Shown in pieces: positions 48,198 through 57,309 of a stretch of 64,000 nt of DNA; positions within the stretch are counted from its first letter, which is position 1, and each line of letters begins with the position of its first letter. This DNA comes from Oxalobacteraceae bacterium (GTDB taxonomy: Bacteria; Pseudomonadota; Gammaproteobacteria; Burkholderiales; Burkholderiaceae_D), in NCBI GenBank assembly GCA_947448025.1, contig CANFLV010000001.1, forward strand, positions 62,001-126,000. The letters run 5' to 3'. Under the pieces are notes generated by a model. The model did not search any database. It was given only the letters and a program-made list of their open reading frames with translations, and was not told the DNA's origin. The position numbers were made by a program, and so were the translations under genes.

Positions 48198-49682
48198 ATG
48201 AACAATATGAACCTGATACCGGCCTATCCTGAAATTTTCCTGACGATCGCGGCTTCCGCGATTCTGTTGATCGACATGTTCCTCGCCGATGCCAAGCGGC
48301 ACATCACGTATGTGCTGTCGCTGGCAACGCTGGGCGTGCTGACGCTGATGAGCTTGTCCGACTTCAACAGCGGTCTGACGGCTTACACCTTTCACAATAT
48401 GTTCGTGTCCGACCCGATGTCGAACCTGTTGAAGATGTTTTCCTACATCGCCGTCGGCTTGACGCTCGTGTATTCACGCCAGTATGTGACGGACCGCGGC
48501 ATGACCTCCGGTAATCTCGGTGGTGAATTCTATGTGCTGGCGCTGTTCTCGCTGCTGGGTCAGATGGTCATGATCTCCGGTAACAACATGCTGATCATTT
48601 ATCTCGGCTTGGAGTTGATGTCGCTGTCGCTGTATGCCTTGGTCGCGATTCGTCGTAACCATGTGCAGTCGACTGAAGCAGCGATGAAGTATTTCATTCT
48701 CGGCGCGCTTGCCTCCGGTTTCCTCTTGTATGGTATTTCGATGCTGTATGGCGCGACTGGCTCCTTGGATCTGATGGAAGTGGCCAAGGCTGCGGCCTCC
48801 GGTACGGTCAACAAGACGGTACTCGTGTTCGGCGTCGTGTTCCTGGTCGCTGGTCTGGCATTCAAATTGGGCGCCGTGCCTTTCCACATGTGGGTGCCTG
48901 ACGTGTATCAGGGCGCGCCGACTTCGGTCACGCTGCTGCTGGGCGCGGCACCAAAGCTGGCGGCATTTGCGATCTGCATCCGCCTGCTTGTGGAAGGCTT
49001 GCTGCCACTGGCAATCGACTGGCAGCAGATGCTGGTCGTGCTGGCAGTCCTGTCCATGGCGGTCGGTAATATCACGGCGATCATGCAGACGAATCTGAAG
49101 CGCATGCTGGCCTATTCGACGATTGCACAGATGGGCTTCATGCTGCTGGGTCTGCTGTCTGGCGTGGTCAACGGTAATGTGTTCTCTGCTGCGAATGCTT
49201 ACAGCTCGGCGATGTTCTATGCAATTACGTATGTGCTCACGACGCTAGGTACCTTCGGCGTGATCCTGCTCTTGTCGCGTAGTGGCTTTGAAGCCGATAA
49301 CCTCGATGATTTCAAAGGTTTGAATCAGCGCAGCCCATGGTTTGCGCTCGTCATGCTGCTGCTAATGCTGTCGCTGGCAGGTGTGCCGCCGACGATGGGC
49401 TTTTATGCGAAATTGTCGGTGCTGCAGGCGGTTCTTGGTACTGGCCAGATCTGGCTTGCCATCGTCGCTGTGCTGCTGTCGCTGATCGGTGCCTTCTACT
49501 ACCTGCGCATCGTCAAGGTCATGTACTTCGATGAGCCGGTCGATACTTCGCCTATCGTCGTCAACAAGGACATGAGTGTCGTCTTGAGCATGAATGGAGC
49601 ACTGGTGCTGGTACTGGGTCTGATGCCCGGCTATCTCATGAACGCCTGCGCCAACGCCATCGTCAAGACACTCGCGTCCTGA
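48198..49682 (+). CDS. nuoN: NADH-quinone oxidoreductase subunit N (NuoN)
   Basis: Third antiporter-like subunit. 494 aa; conserved [16 protein letters not shown] with the key Glu, and [20 protein letters not shown] with the Lys. Start at ATG 48198, with an alternative ATG three codons in. The gene completes nuo; a DUF2818 gene starts six bases later, a pairing typical of betaproteobacteria. Confidence 0.97.
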   Translation: MNNMNLIPAYPEIFLTIAASAILLIDMFLADAKRHITYVLSLATLGVLTLMSLSDFNSGLTAYTFHNMFVSDPMSNLLKMFSYIAVGLTLVYSRQYVTDRGMTSGNLGGEFYVLALFSLLGQMVMISGNNMLIIYLGLELMSLSLYALVAIRRNHVQSTEAAMKYFILGALASGFLLYGISMLYGATGSLDLMEVAKAAASGTVNKTVLVFGVVFLVAGLAFKLGAVPFHMWVPDVYQGAPTSVTLLLGAAPKLAAFAICIRLLVEGLLPLAIDWQQMLVVLAVLSMAVGNITAIMQTNLKRMLAYSTIAQMGFMLLGLLSGVVNGNVFSAANAYSSAMFYAITYVLTTLGTFGVILLLSRSGFEADNLDDFKGLNQRSPWFALVMLLLMLSLAGVPPTMGFYAKLSVLQAVLGTGQIWLAIVAVLLSLIGAFYYLRIVKVMYFDEPVDTSPIVVNKDMSVVLSMNGALVLVLGLMPGYLMNACANAIVKTLAS

Positions 49683-49687
49683 TCGTC

Positions 49688-49993
49688 GTGGATGTCTCGC
49701 TCTCAAGCTGGTTCGTCATCGCCTTGGCTCTGGCGGCTGCGAACCTGCCTTTCCTCAATGAGCGAGTGCTCGCTTTTATTCCGGTCGGGCGTGATGTCAA
49801 GCCGTTCTGGCTGCGCCTGATCGAGATGGCCTTGCTGTATGCGGTGCTTGGCCTCATCGCCTATCTGCTTGAGTCACGCATCGGTAACACCTTCGTGCAG
49901 CACTGGGAATTTTTTGCCATCACGGGCTGCCTGTTCATCGTGCTCGCTTATCCCGGCTTCGTGTTCCGCTATCTGCGCAAACGGCAGGATTGA
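49688..49993 (+). CDS. DUF2818 membrane protein
   Basis: 101 aa, three likely spans (about 4-22, 45-63, 70-93). Starts at GTG 49688, six bases after the nuoN stop. The family is found almost only right after nuoN in betaproteobacteria, so it may be an accessory or assembly subunit of complex I, but this has not been shown to my knowledge. The FLNERVLAFIPVG loop is its most conserved-looking part. Confidence 0.88.
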   Translation: MDVSLSSWFVIALALAAANLPFLNERVLAFIPVGRDVKPFWLRLIEMALLYAVLGLIAYLLESRIGNTFVQHWEFFAITGCLFIVLAYPGFVFRYLRKRQD

Positions 49994-50078
49994 GCGGATC
50001 TGGCTTGACCCGCTTCATGCTCGTGGCGGCGTTCGCTGCTATTGTAGTGCCCATCATACAAAACCAGAAAGCGCCCGC

Positions 50079-50633
50079 ATGGATGAGCATCTGAAAGAGA
50101 CGCAAGTCGACAGTCAGCTGGCCTATGCTGGTCATTTCCTGAAAGTCCAGCGCGATACCGTCAGTCTGCCGGACGGCAAGCCTGCTGCGCGTGAATACAT
50201 CAAGCATCCGGGCGCAGTCGTCATCCTGCCTTTGTTCGAGGATGGCACTGTGCTGCTGGAGCGCCAGTTCCGCTATCCGCTGGATCGTGTCTTCATTGAA
50301 TATCCGGCCGGTAAAATCGACCCGGGCGAAGACCCGCTTAAATGCGCCCAGCGCGAATTGCAGGAAGAAACCGGCTACACCGCTGTCGACTGGCAGTTCG
50401 TCTGCACGATCCACAATGCGATCGCGTATTCGGATGAGCATCTCGATATTTACCTCGCGCGTGGCCTCACTGCCGGTCCGAACCAGCTCGACGAGGGTGA
50501 ATTCCTGGAAACCTTTACTGCTACCGTGCCGCAGATGCTGGCTTGGGTGAGGGACGGGAAGGTCACGGATGTCAAAACCGTCATCGGTACCTTTTGGCTC
50601 GAGAAAATTGTCGCTGGACTCTGGCCGAAATAA
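50079..50633 (+). CDS. NUDIX hydrolase, ADP-ribose pyrophosphatase-like
   Basis: 184 aa from ATG 50079. A complete Nudix box G-x5-E-x7-R-E-L-x-E-E-x-G-Y spans 78-100, with the upstream REYIKHPGAVVILPL and RQFRYPLDRVFIEYPAGK typical of ADP-ribose pyrophosphatases (NudF/ADPRase). It would clear ADP-ribose and related dinucleotide sugars. Substrate assignment rests on motif resemblance. Confidence 0.9.
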   Translation: MDEHLKETQVDSQLAYAGHFLKVQRDTVSLPDGKPAAREYIKHPGAVVILPLFEDGTVLLERQFRYPLDRVFIEYPAGKIDPGEDPLKCAQRELQEETGYTAVDWQFVCTIHNAIAYSDEHLDIYLARGLTAGPNQLDEGEFLETFTATVPQMLAWVRDGKVTDVKTVIGTFWLEKIVAGLWPK

Positions 50634-50782
50634 TTCGTCGCCTGCCGTGCCATCTCGGCATGGATCAACATGGCGCTATCGGCAAAAAATTTACCTGCAA
50701 TCCAGCGCGCATTCTTGCGTGCTTTGCCTGATGTGTGAAAGATTGCGCTACAATCTTGCTGACATTAAATAATTTCATTTCC

Positions 50783-51325
50783 ATGGCTACTGAATCGACC
50801 CAGATCCTTTGTACCGACTGTGATTTCAAGCACGTGATCGATCATCGTCCGGTGAGTCTCGTCTACAATTTTCCAGATAAGCAGCGCTGGACGACTGGAC
50901 GCAAATTCGGCTGGTGCTATCACTGCGATGGCATTCACGATATGGAACCGGAAGTCAGGGCGCAAGATGTGCAGCCGCGCATCGATTACCTGAAGGCGAC
51001 CATGGGCACGTTCAGCTATAAGCTGGGCGCTTTTCTGGGGCGTATGTCGGGTGAACGTCCTAAAGAGCCGGGACAATTACGTGACCTCGAGCTCCAGCTC
51101 AAACTGGCCAAGGAACGACGCAGCGCGGTGCGTTGTCTCGCCTGCGGCAAGGAAGGCGCCCTTCCGCTCTGGGACGACAAGAACGGGCAGTTGCACCATT
51201 CCTGTGGGGGCCAGTTCTATTCCGAAGCAATGGAACAGAGAGGCCCAGCGCCGATCTTCGATCGCGAATTCATCTATCTCGATCTTGAAGGCAATCGCGT
51301 CGAGCGGCCTGATACCAAGGCCTGA
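50783..51325 (+). CDS. Uncharacterised zinc-ribbon protein
   Basis: 180 aa from ATG 50783 (MATESTQILC). I do not recognise the family. Visible features: cysteine pairs Cys10/Cys13, Cys45/Cys48 and Cys118/Cys121 plus Cys141, enough for one or two zinc sites; two aromatic/acidic-rich ends and a helical, basic middle (LELQLKLAKERRS). No signal peptide, membrane span or catalytic motif. Its own promoter is plausible (TACAAT about 30 bases upstream, weak -35). It converges with the ABC1 kinase gene. Confidence 0.8.
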   Translation: MATESTQILCTDCDFKHVIDHRPVSLVYNFPDKQRWTTGRKFGWCYHCDGIHDMEPEVRAQDVQPRIDYLKATMGTFSYKLGAFLGRMSGERPKEPGQLRDLELQLKLAKERRSAVRCLACGKEGALPLWDDKNGQLHHSCGGQFYSEAMEQRGPAPIFDREFIYLDLEGNRVERPDTKA

Positions 51326-51405
51326 GTCTGGGTAAGCGGCAATGAACTTGATTGATGACTTACACAAATCTTCTGGATTTCATCACTAGCCTGGTGCTGG
51401 CTGCC

Positions 51406-52764
51406 TCAGTTTTGCCTTCTAGCATTGCCGTCTCGGCCAGTCGATTGCACACAGGCTTGTACGTCAACGCGCGCTTTTAATTTCGCAGCGAGCAGATACA
51501 GACCACCAAGCTTGCGGTGCAGCAAAAGCGCATCAGTCGGTGGCGTATGCCAGAATTCCTTGTCCATACCGAGCGCCATTCCCGCATCGCGTATGCGTGC
51601 ACCCAGATCCGAACTGCCGAAATCAAAGTTGCCCTGATGGCGCAGTGGCTCGCATGCCTGGCTGAACAGGTCCAGCACTGCCCGCCTATGTCGCTGCGCG
51701 GTATCTGCAGCAAAATAACCAATAGCGCAGGCGGCGGCATCCATCACCGGCAGGTCCGCGGTAAGCGATCCATGCATGATGCTGCGGTAATGTCCAACCA
51801 TGGACGCCGAATAGGCGCGCGTGGCGCCAAAGTCGAGCAGGATCAGCTGGCGCGTGGCGGCATCGTAGCGATAATTCGCAAAATTGGGATCGGTCTGCAC
51901 GAGCCGGAATTCGAACAATTCCCGGAATAGCAGTTGTATCAGCAAACCGGTCACTCGGTCGCGTTCTGCCTGCGGTGCACTGGCCAGGGATTCAACCGGT
52001 ACGCCACCCATGCGCGACATCGTCAGTACGCTCTCTCTGGTCAGATCAGCATACATGCTAGGCAGCGCAAATTCCGGTGCGTCGGCCAGCAAGCCCGCGT
52101 ATTGCTGCAGGGCCGCTCCTTCGCGCAGGTAATCGGCTTCTTCATGCAGCTGGGCCTTGGCATCGCGCAGTAGCGGGGCTAAGTCCAGCGATTTCGGCAG
52201 CAGGCCAGATATGCGAAACAACGTGGCGACATTGTCGACGTCGCTGTCGATACTTTTGCGTACGCCCGGATACTGGATCTTGACGGCGACATGACGGCCA
52301 TCGAGGGTCTCACCGAAATGGACTTGGCCGATCGAGGCCGCGGCCACGGGCGTAAAGGAAAATTGCTTGAACTTGCGGTGCCAGCCTTCGCCCCAGTTTG
52401 CATCGAGGACGCTAACGACCTGGCTCATCGGCATCGGTGTCGCGTCCGACCGCAGCCGCGCCAGCACATCGCGAATTTCGGCGGGCAGCAAGTCGCCTGC
52501 ATCCATGGACAGTAACTGGCCGACCTTCATGGCCGCGCCGCGCAATTGCGACAGCTGGTCGGCAACCCGGTGCGCGTTGGCGGGCGTGAGCAGCAAGTCA
52601 CTCAAGCTGGGGCGATGACCCTGGGCGAACTGACGCGCGCCTTCCGCGATCATGCCACCGGCAATGCCCGATGCCAGCGAGCCCAGCTTCGACAATCGGC
52701 TCCAGCGACCGCTGGGCACGGGCGAAGTTGAGCCAGCGCGCTCGACGAACTCGGTATCATTCAT
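51406..52764 (-). CDS. ABC1/COQ8-type atypical kinase (AarF family)
   Basis: 452 aa. Motifs of the ABC1/ADCK superfamily in order: KVGQ at 80-83 (the KxGQ inhibitory motif), the Ala-rich nucleotide loop AAASIGQVH near 141-149, catalytic-type Lys162 in VAVKIQYPGV, ExD in LHEEADY, a metal/catalytic loop DPNFANY and DFG. DPNFAN resembles eukaryotic COQ8/ADCK3 more than the DPHPGN of bacterial UbiB, and the C-terminal membrane spans of UbiB are absent. Such proteins support ubiquinone synthesis. It lies next to ETF-QO, another quinone-linked enzyme, 34 bases downstream of it on the same strand. Confidence 0.9.
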   Translation of the reverse strand: MNDTEFVERAGSTSPVPSGRWSRLSKLGSLASGIAGGMIAEGARQFAQGHRPSLSDLLLTPANAHRVADQLSQLRGAAMKVGQLLSMDAGDLLPAEIRDVLARLRSDATPMPMSQVVSVLDANWGEGWHRKFKQFSFTPVAAASIGQVHFGETLDGRHVAVKIQYPGVRKSIDSDVDNVATLFRISGLLPKSLDLAPLLRDAKAQLHEEADYLREGAALQQYAGLLADAPEFALPSMYADLTRESVLTMSRMGGVPVESLASAPQAERDRVTGLLIQLLFRELFEFRLVQTDPNFANYRYDAATRQLILLDFGATRAYSASMVGHYRSIMHGSLTADLPVMDAAACAIGYFAADTAQRHRRAVLDLFSQACEPLRHQGNFDFGSSDLGARIRDAGMALGMDKEFWHTPPTDALLLHRKLGGLYLLAAKLKARVDVQACVQSTGRDGNARRQN

Positions 52765-52798
52765 TTGAAATCGTCATGCTCTGCCAAGGTCGTCGCAA

Positions 52799-54469
52799 TT
52801 ACATATTCGAATAATTCGGCCCGCCGCCACCTTCCGGCGTGACCCAGACGATGTTTTGTGTCGGGTCCTTGATGTCGCAGGTTTTGCAATGCACGCAATT
52901 CTGCGCATTGATCTGCAGGCGGTCGGCGCCTTCCTCGGTCTTCACGTATTCATACACGCCGGCCGGGCAGTAGCGCGACTCCGGACCTGCATACATCGCC
53001 AGGTTGATATTGACTGGCACGCTGGCATCTTTCAGCGTCAAATGCGCTGGCTGTTCTTCGGCGTGATTCGTGTTTGAAATGAAGACCGACGACAGGCGGT
53101 CGAACGTCAGCTTGCCATCCGGCTTGGGATAAGTGATGGGCTTGAAATGCGATGCTGGTTTCAGGCATTCGTGGTCGGCATGTGTATGGTGCAGCGTCCA
53201 TGGCGCCTTGCCGCGGAAAATTATCTGGTCGAGTCCGACCATCAGCGTGCCCAGATACAGACCTTTGCTCATCCATGGCTTGAAATTGCGCGCGACGTGA
53301 AGTTCTTCATGCAGCCACGACTGCTCGAAGGCGATGCCGTAAGCGCTCAGCTCATCATGCTGGCGCTCTGCGGCCAGGGCATCAAACGCTGCGTCCGCAG
53401 CCAGCATGCCGCTCTTGATCGCGGCATGGCTGCCCTTGATGCGTGAAGCATTCAGGAAGCCTGCATCGCAGCCGATCAGTGCACCGCCTTTGAAGCTCAG
53501 TTTCGGCAGCGATTGCAAGCCGCCGGCAGTCAATGCGCGCGCGCCGTAGGACAGGCGTTTGCCGCCTTCAAAGAATTTGCGGATTTCCGGATGGGTCTTG
53601 TAGCGCTGGAATTCTTCGTACGGCGAGAGGTAGGGATTCTCGTAGGCGAGGCCGACGACGTAGCCGACAGCGACCTGGTTATTTTCAAGATGATAAAGGA
53701 AGGAGCCGCCATAGGTATCCGACTCCAGCGGCCAGCCAGCCGTGTGCACGACCAGTCCCGGCTGATGCATCTTCGGATCAATTTCCCAGACTTCCTTGAT
53801 GCCGATGGCATAGGTCTGGGGATCCTTGCCGGCGTTCAGGTCGTATTTCGCCATCAGCTGCTTGCCGAGATGGCCGCGCGCGCCTTCGGCGAACAGCGTG
53901 TACTTCGCATGTAATTCCATGCCGAGCTGGAAGGCGTCGGTGGGCTTGCCATGACGGTCTATGCCCATGTTGCCGGTGGCGACACCCTTGACTGAACCAT
54001 CGTCGTTATAGAGGATTTCAGCGGCTGGAAAGCCCGGGAAAATTTCCACGCCCAGTGCTTCCGCCTGCTGGCCGAGCCAGCGTGCGACGTTCGCCAGTGA
54101 GATCACGTAATTGCCGTGGTTATGAAAGCTTTTCGGCAGCATCCAGCTCGGTGTCTTGACGGCACCGGTCTCGGACAGAAACAGAAAACGGTCTTCAGTC
54201 ACTGGCGTATTCAGTGGCGCGCCGCGCACTTTCCAGTCAGGGAATAATTCCGTCAAGGCCTGTGGGTCCATGACCGCGCCGGAGAGGATGTGCGCGCCGA
54301 TTTCACCGCCTTTTTCCAGCAGGCAGACCGAGACTTCTTTGCCCTGTTCAGCGGCACGCTGTTTCAAGCGAATCGCGGCCGACAAGCCGGCAGGACCGCC
54401 GCCGACGATGACGACATCGTATTCCATCGCTTCGCGAGGGCCGTATTGTTCGAGCAGGGATTGCGTCAT
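52799..54469 (-). CDS. Electron transfer flavoprotein-ubiquinone oxidoreductase
   Basis: Passes electrons from acyl-CoA and amino-acid dehydrogenases, via ETF, to ubiquinone. 556 aa membrane-surface protein: N-terminal FAD motif GGGPAGLSAAIRL from residue 23, the quinone-binding middle, and a C-terminal ferredoxin-like part with CPAGVYEY and NCVHCKTCDIKDP supplying the [4Fe-4S] ligands. An AT-rich block with TATTAT on this strand sits just ahead of the start, so its 5' leader may be very short. Confidence 0.96.
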   Translation of the reverse strand: MTQSLLEQYGPREAMEYDVVIVGGGPAGLSAAIRLKQRAAEQGKEVSVCLLEKGGEIGAHILSGAVMDPQALTELFPDWKVRGAPLNTPVTEDRFLFLSETGAVKTPSWMLPKSFHNHGNYVISLANVARWLGQQAEALGVEIFPGFPAAEILYNDDGSVKGVATGNMGIDRHGKPTDAFQLGMELHAKYTLFAEGARGHLGKQLMAKYDLNAGKDPQTYAIGIKEVWEIDPKMHQPGLVVHTAGWPLESDTYGGSFLYHLENNQVAVGYVVGLAYENPYLSPYEEFQRYKTHPEIRKFFEGGKRLSYGARALTAGGLQSLPKLSFKGGALIGCDAGFLNASRIKGSHAAIKSGMLAADAAFDALAAERQHDELSAYGIAFEQSWLHEELHVARNFKPWMSKGLYLGTLMVGLDQIIFRGKAPWTLHHTHADHECLKPASHFKPITYPKPDGKLTFDRLSSVFISNTNHAEEQPAHLTLKDASVPVNINLAMYAGPESRYCPAGVYEYVKTEEGADRLQINAQNCVHCKTCDIKDPTQNIVWVTPEGGGGPNYSNM

Positions 54470-54655
54470 GGGGTGTCACCGTATAATAGTTATTAAATGC
54501 TGGTTATGAATCAGCGTCTGCGGATTGTCTGGGATTTTGCGGCAGAATGCCAGTGAATGCACTCAAAAACGCACTCTAAAGGCGCCGCTTTCATGCAATC
54601 ATACCGTCTCACGCAAAAAGCACTGTCACCCGCAAGATAATTCACGAGGTCGATC

Positions 54656-55432
54656 ATGGGTATTGAAGTTAATTTCGAAGGAAAAATCGCGCTCATCACC
54701 GGCGCCTCCAGCGGGCTCGGAGCACGTTTCGCGAAAGTCCTGGCCCAGGCCGGCGCGCAAGTCGTGCTGGCCTCGCGCCGCGTTGAACGCCTCAAGGAAC
54801 TCCGCGCCGAGATCGAAGCCGACGGCGGCGCAGCGCATGTGGTCGCGCTCGATGTGACCGATTACGCCAGCATCAAGTCCGCCGTTGCGCATGCCGAAAC
54901 CGAAGCGGGCCCGATCGACATCCTCGTCAATAATTCGGGCGTCTCGACGACCCAGCGCCTGATCGATGTCACGCCTGAAGATTACGCCTACATGGTCGAC
55001 ACGAATCAGCGCGGCGCATTTTTTATGGCTCAGGAAGTCGCCAAGCGCATGATCGCGCGCGCCAAGGGCGATCCGCGCAAGCAGCATCGCATCATTAATA
55101 TCGCGTCGGTCGCCGGACTGCGTGTACTGCCACAGATTGGCGTCTACTGCATGAGCAAGGCAGCAGTCGTGCACATGACGAAATCGATGGCGGTTGAATG
55201 GGGTAAATACGGCTTGAACGTGAATGCGATCTGCCCGGGTTACATCGGCACGGAAATCAATGAAGACCATTTCGGCACCGATCAGGGCAAGCAGCTGATC
55301 AACATGTTGCCGCGCAAACGTCTGGGCAAACCCGAAGACCTTGATGGCTTGCTGCTCTTGCTGGCCAGTGAAGAATCGCGCTTCATCAATGGCGCCATCA
55401 TGACGGCTGATGATGGCATGAGCGCCGCGTAA
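54656..55432 (+). CDS. Short-chain dehydrogenase/reductase, SDR family
   Basis: 258 aa classical SDR: cofactor motif TGASSGLG at 15-22, NNSG near 92-95, active-site Ser and the Y-x3-K pair in VYCMSKAA, and the C-terminal PGYIGTEIN. The acid/Arg pattern after the second strand (ASRR) suggests NADPH preference. Substrate unknown; acetoacetyl-CoA-reductase- or alcohol-type roles are equally possible. Transcribed divergently from ETF-QO across 186 bases. A short stem AAGCAAGGA..TCCTTGCTT overlaps its stop codon. Confidence 0.9.
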   Translation: MGIEVNFEGKIALITGASSGLGARFAKVLAQAGAQVVLASRRVERLKELRAEIEADGGAAHVVALDVTDYASIKSAVAHAETEAGPIDILVNNSGVSTTQRLIDVTPEDYAYMVDTNQRGAFFMAQEVAKRMIARAKGDPRKQHRIINIASVAGLRVLPQIGVYCMSKAAVVHMTKSMAVEWGKYGLNVNAICPGYIGTEINEDHFGTDQGKQLINMLPRKRLGKPEDLDGLLLLLASEESRFINGAIMTADDGMSAA

Positions 55433-55507
55433 GCAAGGATTTCCTTGCTTGCATCAAGGTGTCGTAAATATTCACTTCCACTGCGAAGTGCTTAACGTCA
55501 ATTCTTG

Positions 55508-55532
55508 CCGACCCTATACTCAATAGGGTCGG
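55508..55532. promoter_or_regulatory. Perfect 10-bp inverted repeat upstream of the histidine kinase
   Basis: CCGACCCTAT-ACTCA-ATAGGGTCGG, 79 bases before the kinase start and 76 after the SDR stop. Without a T-run it does not look like a terminator; it could be a regulator binding site (for example of the neighbouring NarL-type regulator) or an RNA hairpin. Confidence 0.6.
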
Positions 55533-55610
55533 TACTGTCCCTTACTCCCCAGTAGCGCAAGTACGCCGGCGACACATTCACCTAGCATCAGTGATTCCCA
55601 GAGAGTCTTC

Positions 55611-57299
55611 ATGCAAAGAGAAAAATGCCGTGCAGAGGATGCACCTTTTGACTTAGTGGTTGGGATTGCTGACGGACCCATCGTCAGCAGAATGCGCCTC
55701 GTCATCGCTGTTGCGATGCTGTTGACCTTCGTCATTGAGCAGCGCCATTCCAGTTTATCCAATGAATCAGTAGATATCGCCGCTATCTTGCTTGCGGCTT
55801 ATTTTTTGCACAGTGCGTTCCTTTGCGTTTCCGCGGAATTTGGTCGGGCATTTTTGCACAGCAGATCGATACATTGGCTCGATGTGCTGTGGTTCGCCTT
55901 GATCGTCTGGTTTAATGGTTGTGTTCACAGCATTTTTTATCTCAGCTTCCTTTTCGCCATCCTGATTTCTTCATTTCGTTGGGGACTGGAGGAGGGGGGG
56001 CGCGTCGCAATTGCATCCGCGCTGCTGCTGGCAGCGGGCGGCTTGCTGTCCTATGTGCCGGGCGATTTGCCAATACTGCTGTTGCGTATCGTTTTTCTGC
56101 TGGCACTCGGCTATTTGAGCGCGTATCTGGGTGAGTCATCCTTGCGCTTGAAACGTCAATTGATCTTGCTGCGCGATGTGAGCAAACTCGCCAATCCACG
56201 CTTTGGCGTTGAGCAGACGATGAATTTACTCCTGCAAAAGACGCTGGAATTTTTTGACGGTGCCAGCTGCATACTGGTTTTGCATCTTGATGCAACAAAA
56301 ACCTGCGAGCTGCGCACGATTAAAAAAGGCGATCAACCTGCCGTCGATGCCATGCAAATCGACGCTGTGCTTACGCAGTCGCTGTTGGGCGATTTGCCGG
56401 AAAATGTAGTGCTTTGCCGCAGCCGTCCCCTGAGCCTGTTTTTCCGCAGCGCAGACCTCATCCTTTACGACCTTACGCAAAAGCACTGGCTTAAGCAGAA
56501 AATTCAGGCCGGCGACCCTTTGGCTGCCATGCTCGAAGCGCCTACCTTCATCAGCGTGCCGATTGCCTTGCGCAAAGGGCATGGCCGACTTTATGTGACT
56601 TCCCTGCATGGTGGCTTTGATAAGGATGACGCGCTGTTCCTGCAGCATATTTGCGCGCAAGCGTTTCCGGTGATTGAAAACATCGAGTTACTGGATCAGA
56701 TTGCTTCCCGGTCCGCGATCCGTGAACGGCAGCGTATTGCGTTGGATATTCATGACACGACGATTCAGCCGTATATCGGATTACAGCTCGGTCTTTGCGC
56801 GATGCAAAAGAAGGCCGCCGCCGATAATCCCCTGCTGCCCGACTTGCATCAATTGATCGCCATGTCGACCGAAGTCATCGGTGGATTGCGACAATTCGCG
56901 CGCACCTTTGACAGCAGCGCGGAGGCCACCGTCAAGATCATGGAGGAGGTGGTGCAGCGCTATGCGCAACAGTCGCGCGAATTTTATGGCATCGTCATTG
57001 CCGTCAGCATTGATGCCAATCTCAAGATCAATGATCGACTCGCTGCAGAAGTCTTGCAAATTGTGAGTGAAGGTTTGAGCAATATACGTCGGCACACACG
57101 CGCAAAAAGTGGCGCCGTGCGCATCGCTTGCCGTAAGGCTCAGCTCAGCATCGACATCAACAACGCCGCTGATGGCTCGCCGCCCAGCGAATTTATCCCC
57201 AGGTCGATCACCCAGCGTGCCATCGACTTGGGCGGCAATGCGCATGTCCTGCACGCGCAAGATGACAGTACCAGCATCGTCATTACGATACCAATATGA
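55611..57299 (+). CDS. NarL-type sensor histidine kinase with N-terminal membrane sensor
   Basis: 562 aa. About six membrane spans in residues 26-185, a GAF-like domain near 200-370, then a HisKA_3 dimerisation motif RQRIALDIHD with the phospho-acceptor His381, and a HATPase region to the end. The N box survives (EGLSNIRRHT), but the D-x-G-x-G element reads DINNAADG and the usual GLxGMxERA lid reads SITQRAIDLGG, so ATP binding may be altered. Ten bases before the response regulator, clearly one operon. It converges with the Tad pilus operon, which it may control (inference). Confidence 0.88.
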   Translation: MQREKCRAEDAPFDLVVGIADGPIVSRMRLVIAVAMLLTFVIEQRHSSLSNESVDIAAILLAAYFLHSAFLCVSAEFGRAFLHSRSIHWLDVLWFALIVWFNGCVHSIFYLSFLFAILISSFRWGLEEGGRVAIASALLLAAGGLLSYVPGDLPILLLRIVFLLALGYLSAYLGESSLRLKRQLILLRDVSKLANPRFGVEQTMNLLLQKTLEFFDGASCILVLHLDATKTCELRTIKKGDQPAVDAMQIDAVLTQSLLGDLPENVVLCRSRPLSLFFRSADLILYDLTQKHWLKQKIQAGDPLAAMLEAPTFISVPIALRKGHGRLYVTSLHGGFDKDDALFLQHICAQAFPVIENIELLDQIASRSAIRERQRIALDIHDTTIQPYIGLQLGLCAMQKKAAADNPLLPDLHQLIAMSTEVIGGLRQFARTFDSSAEATVKIMEEVVQRYAQQSREFYGIVIAVSIDANLKINDRLAAEVLQIVSEGLSNIRRHTRAKSGAVRIACRKAQLSIDINNAADGSPPSEFIPRSITQRAIDLGGNAHVLHAQDDSTSIVITIPI

Positions 57300-57309
57300 G
57301 GAAAAGTAG

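Noticed and set aside
54482-54487. Perfect TATAAT upstream of the SDR gene as its promoter
   Set aside because: It is about 170 bases from the SDR start and the only -35-like sequence (TTGCGT) is 15 bases away, within the ETF-QO start; may serve the opposite strand instead.
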